64,000 nucleotides of DNA, from contig VYZB01000191.1 in the NCBI GenBank assembly GCA_013397455.1, positions 770,724-834,723 on the forward strand, written 5' to 3'. Of this stretch, positions 61,501 through 64,000 are shown in pieces (position 1 is the stretch's first letter; every line of letters starts with the position of its first letter). Below the pieces are notes generated by a model. The model made no database searches. It was given only the letters and a program-made list of their open reading frames with translations, and was not told the DNA's origin. Source of the DNA: Crotophaga sulcirostris. Taxonomy: Eukaryota; Chordata; Aves; Cuculiformes; Crotophagidae. A program made the position numbers and the translations under genes.

Positions 61501-63693
61501 CCACAACACACCAGGCTCCTACTACTGTGGTCCCTGCCCCACAGGTATTGTGTCCTTCCATGCTGTCATGTGGGAGAGGGCTGTAGCAGCTAATACTGCC
61601 TGTGAGTCATAAGCACAGACACAGAATCCAGATGAGAGAGTAACTCCATGAAATGCTCCCATCTGTATTCCAGAGAATAAATGCCTGCAGGTTGTCTTGT
61701 CTAGGTAATGTAGGCAGTGAAGTCTAACACATGACTTATCCAATCCTAAACTGAGCATCTAAATAGATGTGATGTACCTTAATGTCTATCATGTCGTATT
61801 ATCTTCATGTAACAGATCTGAGCTACCTTCATAACCATATGCTCACTGCCCTAAGGCTGTATAAATATCTAGTTGTCCCCTTAAGCCATGATTCCCCTTC
61901 CTGAGTTGGGTAGGCGGTGTATATAAGAGGAATATTGAAAGTATTTAACCAGAATTATGACAAAGAATTGCTGCCAGTTGTTCATGTGTGCACTAGACTG
62001 CCTTCACTTTAAGTAAAAGTGTGTTTGATTCTGGAATATCCAGCATACAGTTAAAGTAAAATGTTCTTGCACAAATGTCCCTAGTCTGTTGTGTTTGTAA
62101 CCTGTTTTGCAGACCAGCATTAGTTTTCATCAGTTATGAGTGGGACAGAACTTCTCTGGTGTTAATGAATGCAATTCAAAAGTCATATTTTTCTGCTCTA
62201 TGAAGAGAGCTGTCAAAGAAGAAAATAGAAAGGCCAGGCATTTTCTGTTTTAATGCCTCTCCTGTGCTTCTTTTTTAGGCTGGCAAGGAAATGGCTACAA
62301 TTGCCAAGACATTGATGAATGTGAAAGTAGTAATGGAGGCTGCTCAACAGCACCCATGGTTCAATGCATCAACACAATGGGATCCTTCCGCTGCGGGCTC
62401 TGTCCACCAGGTAAAATGGATTTTTTTCTTGATAAAACTATAGAAAGACTTAAAAAATGAAGATTCAACACATTTGAACCTGTTTTATGGTAGACTTAAG
62501 AAGCTGAAGGTTGGTTTTATATATAGAAGTATCACATGCACAAAGAAATACTGTAATATAGAATGCAGAGTCCAATTATATTGCTTCAGCTATTAATGAA
62601 CATTATGCAGAGTATGTGTCTAATGATGATCCTCTGAAATATGTTTCTCTTGTATTAGCCCTTTTCAGTTAGAGCCATGATTTGATGAAGTACTTCCTTT
62701 GTAAGATCATCAATGGGAAACAAGGATTGCATAATTATTATAGTAACTTCATTGTCTATATTAATTGAAAGAGTATCCTGTGCGCCATAAATCAGCTGTA
62801 TTGTTTGTCTTAAAAAGCCTAGATAATTGTTTGTCATGCTCTGAATGTTGCCTAAGAAGACAGTGTTTCGATTGCAGTACAGGTCAAGCAGTGGCAGCTG
62901 TGACTTATAATTTGTGGTTTATGATATAAAATGCTTTATGAAATGCATGCTATCAACACTAGAGTTACTAGCAGGAAAAAGCATTTCTAATTGACCTTTC
63001 AATTGCTATTTAAATGGTGATAGAGTGCAAGTAGTGAAGGCTCTCAGTTACTGAGCACTGCAGGGCTATCACCATGTGGGAAACGCAGCCTCAGACCAAT
63101 CCTGCTGCGGTGCAGTGGACCTCAGCTCTGGCCGTTCCGAGTTGTACTACAGCCATTTGCTCCTGCTGAGCCTGCTGGGAGGAGCTGGGTGTTGTGTTTG
63201 AGACCCAAGAGCAGCTCTGGCACAGAGTGGGACGCCTGGAGGTGGTCAGGGCTGGCTGAGAGCAAAAACACTGGGAGGGCAGCACGTGGTGGCTGAGACA
63301 GCTGAACTCCTACGGCCTCACTCTGACCTCACCTCTATTCGTCTCATACTAATATACTTTTTTTCTAAAATAATGGGAGGATTTAGGTGAGACCAGAATC
63401 CATCCCTGCGGTGTAGGAACCACAGTGAACATGCCAAGATATACTGCAGTAGCAATCTCAACTTTCTCTTTTGAGCTGCAGAAGACTATGATTTTACACC
63501 ATAAATTATGTTTTTTTTCTCACCAAATGATTGTTTCACTGTCAATACTCGGAGAACATAGTTTGTTATAGACTAACTGAGATTTACCTCTGAACAGGCT
63601 ATGAGGGAGATGGACAAACATGTACCCAGGTTGATATCTGCTCAACAAATAATGGAGGGTGCCATCCTTTGGCTACTTGTACCTCAGCTCCAG
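52381..63693 (+). CDS. CUBN: Cubilin, 5' part (10 coding exons, gene continues beyond window)
   Basis: Cubilin is the large peripheral receptor that, with amnionless, takes up intrinsic factor-vitamin B12 in gut and albumin and other ligands in kidney proximal tubule. Exons: 52381-52523, 52658-52787, 53158-53250, 54220-54258, 55062-55163, 56058-56161, 59799-59925, 61376-61544, 62279-62410, 63598-63693, all GT-AG with matching phases, giving 378 codons plus one base. Visible parts in order: signal peptide, RQKR furin-type site (39-42), the N-terminal region that pairs with amnionless ([20 protein letters not shown] is highly conserved), a helical trimerisation stretch (about 86-135), then EGF1 (142-173), EGF2 (176-216), EGF3 (223-266), EGF4 (269-311), EGF5 (313-355) and the first half of EGF6. 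Vertebrate cubilin is about 3,600 residues with eight EGF and 27 CUB domains, so only about a tenth is here. Confidence 0.96.
52658..52787 (+). CDS. CUBN: CUBN coding exon 2 (residues 48-91)
   Basis: Encodes [20 protein letters not shown] followed by [20 protein letters not shown]. This is the most conserved part of the cubilin N-terminus and belongs to the region known to bind amnionless. The acceptor is AATACAACAG; the preceding intron is only 134 bp. Confidence 0.95.
53068..53132 (+). repeat. Short tandem duplication just upstream of CUBN exon 3
   Basis: The segment beginning TAAGCTTTTGAAAAAGC occurs twice with a 35-bp period (53,068 and 53,103), each followed by a variant of cttgttt. It lies 25-90 bp before the exon 3 acceptor, so it covers the likely branch-point region. 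Confidence 0.8.
53158..53250 (+). CDS. CUBN: CUBN coding exon 3 (residues 92-122)
   Basis: Encodes [20 protein letters not shown] followed by [11 protein letters not shown], a mostly helical, heptad-like stretch corresponding to the coiled-coil trimerisation segment of cubilin. Identity to human is modest here but length and phases (0/0) match. The acceptor is TAAATTTAG and the donor GTGAGC. Confidence 0.88.
54220..54258 (+). CDS. CUBN: CUBN coding exon 4, 39-nt microexon-like (residues 123-135)
   Basis: Encodes [13 protein letters not shown], which continues the coiled coil and aligns with LVDLERKFQGLQQ in the human protein. The acceptor TTCTGTTGCAG and donor GTGAGT are both strong. It is phase 0 at both ends, so skipping it would remove 13 residues without a frameshift. 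Confidence 0.9.
55062..55163 (+). CDS. CUBN: CUBN coding exon 5: EGF1 (residues 136-169)
   Basis: Encodes five of the six cysteines of the first EGF-like module (C142, C147, C153, C162, C164), in the context [15 protein letters not shown]. There is no D-x-D/N-E motif before C1, so it is not a calcium-binding EGF by sequence. The acceptor is GCTCTTTTCAG. It is phase 0 at both ends. Confidence 0.95.
56058..56161 (+). CDS. CUBN: CUBN coding exon 6: end of EGF1, start of EGF2 (residues 170-204)
   Basis: Supplies the sixth cysteine of EGF1 (C173), then DVNEC (176-180), the calcium-binding EGF signature, and [14 protein letters not shown]. The acceptor is TTTCATCTTAG and the donor GTAACT. It leaves in phase 2. 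Confidence 0.95.
56162..59798 (+). other. CUBN intron 6 (3.6 kb)
   Basis: A phase 2 intron and the longest fully contained intron of this gene fragment. The GC-richer stretch at 56,500-57,160 keeps several frames open on both strands, including a 182-codon frame on the minus strand. None shows a recognisable family, so I do not call a gene. Confidence 0.75.
59799..59925 (+). CDS. CUBN: CUBN coding exon 7: end of EGF2, start of EGF3 (residues 204-246)
   Basis: Encodes [13 protein letters not shown] (closing EGF2 with C205, C207 and C216), then [20 protein letters not shown] of EGF3. The upstream in-frame ATG at 59,728 is intronic and not a start. The acceptor is TTCCACCATTAG and the donor GTAAGG. 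Confidence 0.95.
61376..61544 (+). CDS. CUBN: CUBN coding exon 8: end of EGF3 and EGF4 (residues 247-303)
   Basis: Encodes [20 protein letters not shown] (closing EGF3 with C251, C253 and C266), then [12 protein letters not shown]...[17 protein letters not shown], a calcium-binding EGF4. The acceptor is TGCTGTGGCAG and the donor GTATTG. It leaves in phase 1. Confidence 0.96.
62279..62410 (+). CDS. CUBN: CUBN coding exon 9: end of EGF4 and EGF5 (residues 303-347)
   Basis: Encodes [20 protein letters not shown] and then [24 protein letters not shown] (spaced here for reading). The DIDEC at 313-317 again marks a calcium-binding module. The acceptor is CTTCTTTTTTAG and the donor GTAAAA. It is phase 1 at both ends, a symmetrical exon. 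Confidence 0.96.
63598..63693 (+). CDS. CUBN: CUBN coding exon 10: end of EGF5, start of EGF6 (residues 347-379)
   Basis: Encodes [20 protein letters not shown] and then [15 protein letters not shown]6 has DIC in place of DEC, as in human cubilin, so it lacks part of the calcium-binding signature. The acceptor is TACCTCTGAACAG and the donor GTACGA. It leaves in phase 1. The following exon is not in the window. Confidence 0.94.
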
Positions 63694-64000
63694 GTACGAT
63701 GCTCTCTTAAGGACTGTAAGTATTATAATACCAGCACGAATGTCAAGGAGGGTTTGGTTAGGCTGAATCCACTTTGTAGCAACATATTTATATTGTAGCT
63801 GCTTGGTTGGTTTTGCCTCACCCAAAGGAGTTTACAGGCAGGTTAGTTAAGCCAGCAATCTTTTCCACAAACATTGACAGAAGTAGATTTAGACTCCACC
63901 ACAGAGCAGATTTCATCATAATAATGTGGAGATTATAATTTCTCTCTGATGCATTTTTCCAATTTCAGCTGCTCTCACTGTTCTTCCCCTTTTTCTAAAT

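Noticed and set aside
61364..61612. An independent 82-codon EGF-like gene
   Set aside because: It is CUBN exon 8 (61,376-61,544) extended into introns; the borders at CAG and GTATTG are normal splice sites.
63968..64000. Possible CUBN exon 11 start after TTCCAATTTCAG
   Set aside because: In the required phase the sequence reads AALTVLPLFL, which does not match the expected end of EGF6 (LCTC...GYTGNGYG type). The next exon is presumably beyond the window.

Overview
This window looks like nuclear DNA from a bird. It is AT-rich, intron-rich and gene-sparse. It carries CR1 LINE 3' ends of the avian type, with short octamer tails, and one solo endogenous-retrovirus LTR. The two genes I can assemble exon by exon are vertebrate. 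There is no prokaryotic-style coding, no operon and no CRISPR array. I cannot name the species. The LTR resembles types I associate with non-galliform birds, but that is only an impression.

Layout: (1) Positions 1-12,480 are intergenic. There is a CR1 3' end at the very start, and otherwise I see no supportable gene. (2) At 12,482-14,225 two CR1 copies of the same kind lie in opposite orientations. They flank a CpG-rich, GC-box-containing promoter and the first exon of TRDMT1 (DNMT2). (3) TRDMT1 fills 13,488-42,736 on the + strand. All eleven coding exons are visible with GT-AG introns and consistent phases, giving 398 codons plus stop, with a poly(A) signal at 43,323. (4) The gap from about 43,350 to 52,380 separates the genes. 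It holds a solo ERV LTR with a perfect 5-bp target-site duplication, an older CR1 3' end, and a pair of unclassified repeats about 2 kb apart. (5) The first ten coding exons of CUBN (cubilin) run from 52,381 to 63,693 on the + strand. They cover the signal peptide, a furin-type site, the N-terminal assembly region and the first five and a half EGF-like modules. The gene runs off the right edge.

The two genes are unrelated in function. TRDMT1 is a cytosolic/nuclear tRNA cytosine-5 methyltransferase. Cubilin is a secreted, membrane-anchored endocytic receptor of kidney and gut epithelium. Their tandem head-to-tail neighbourhood matches the known human 10p13 arrangement, so this is conserved synteny and not a functional operon. 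I found no convincing undescribed system. The observations most worth a second look are the inverted CR1 pair around the TRDMT1 promoter, the open frame from TRDMT1 exon 1 into antisense CR1, the solo LTR between the genes, the three-GATA cluster upstream of CUBN, and an 11-bp polypyrimidine minisatellite in TRDMT1 intron 8.
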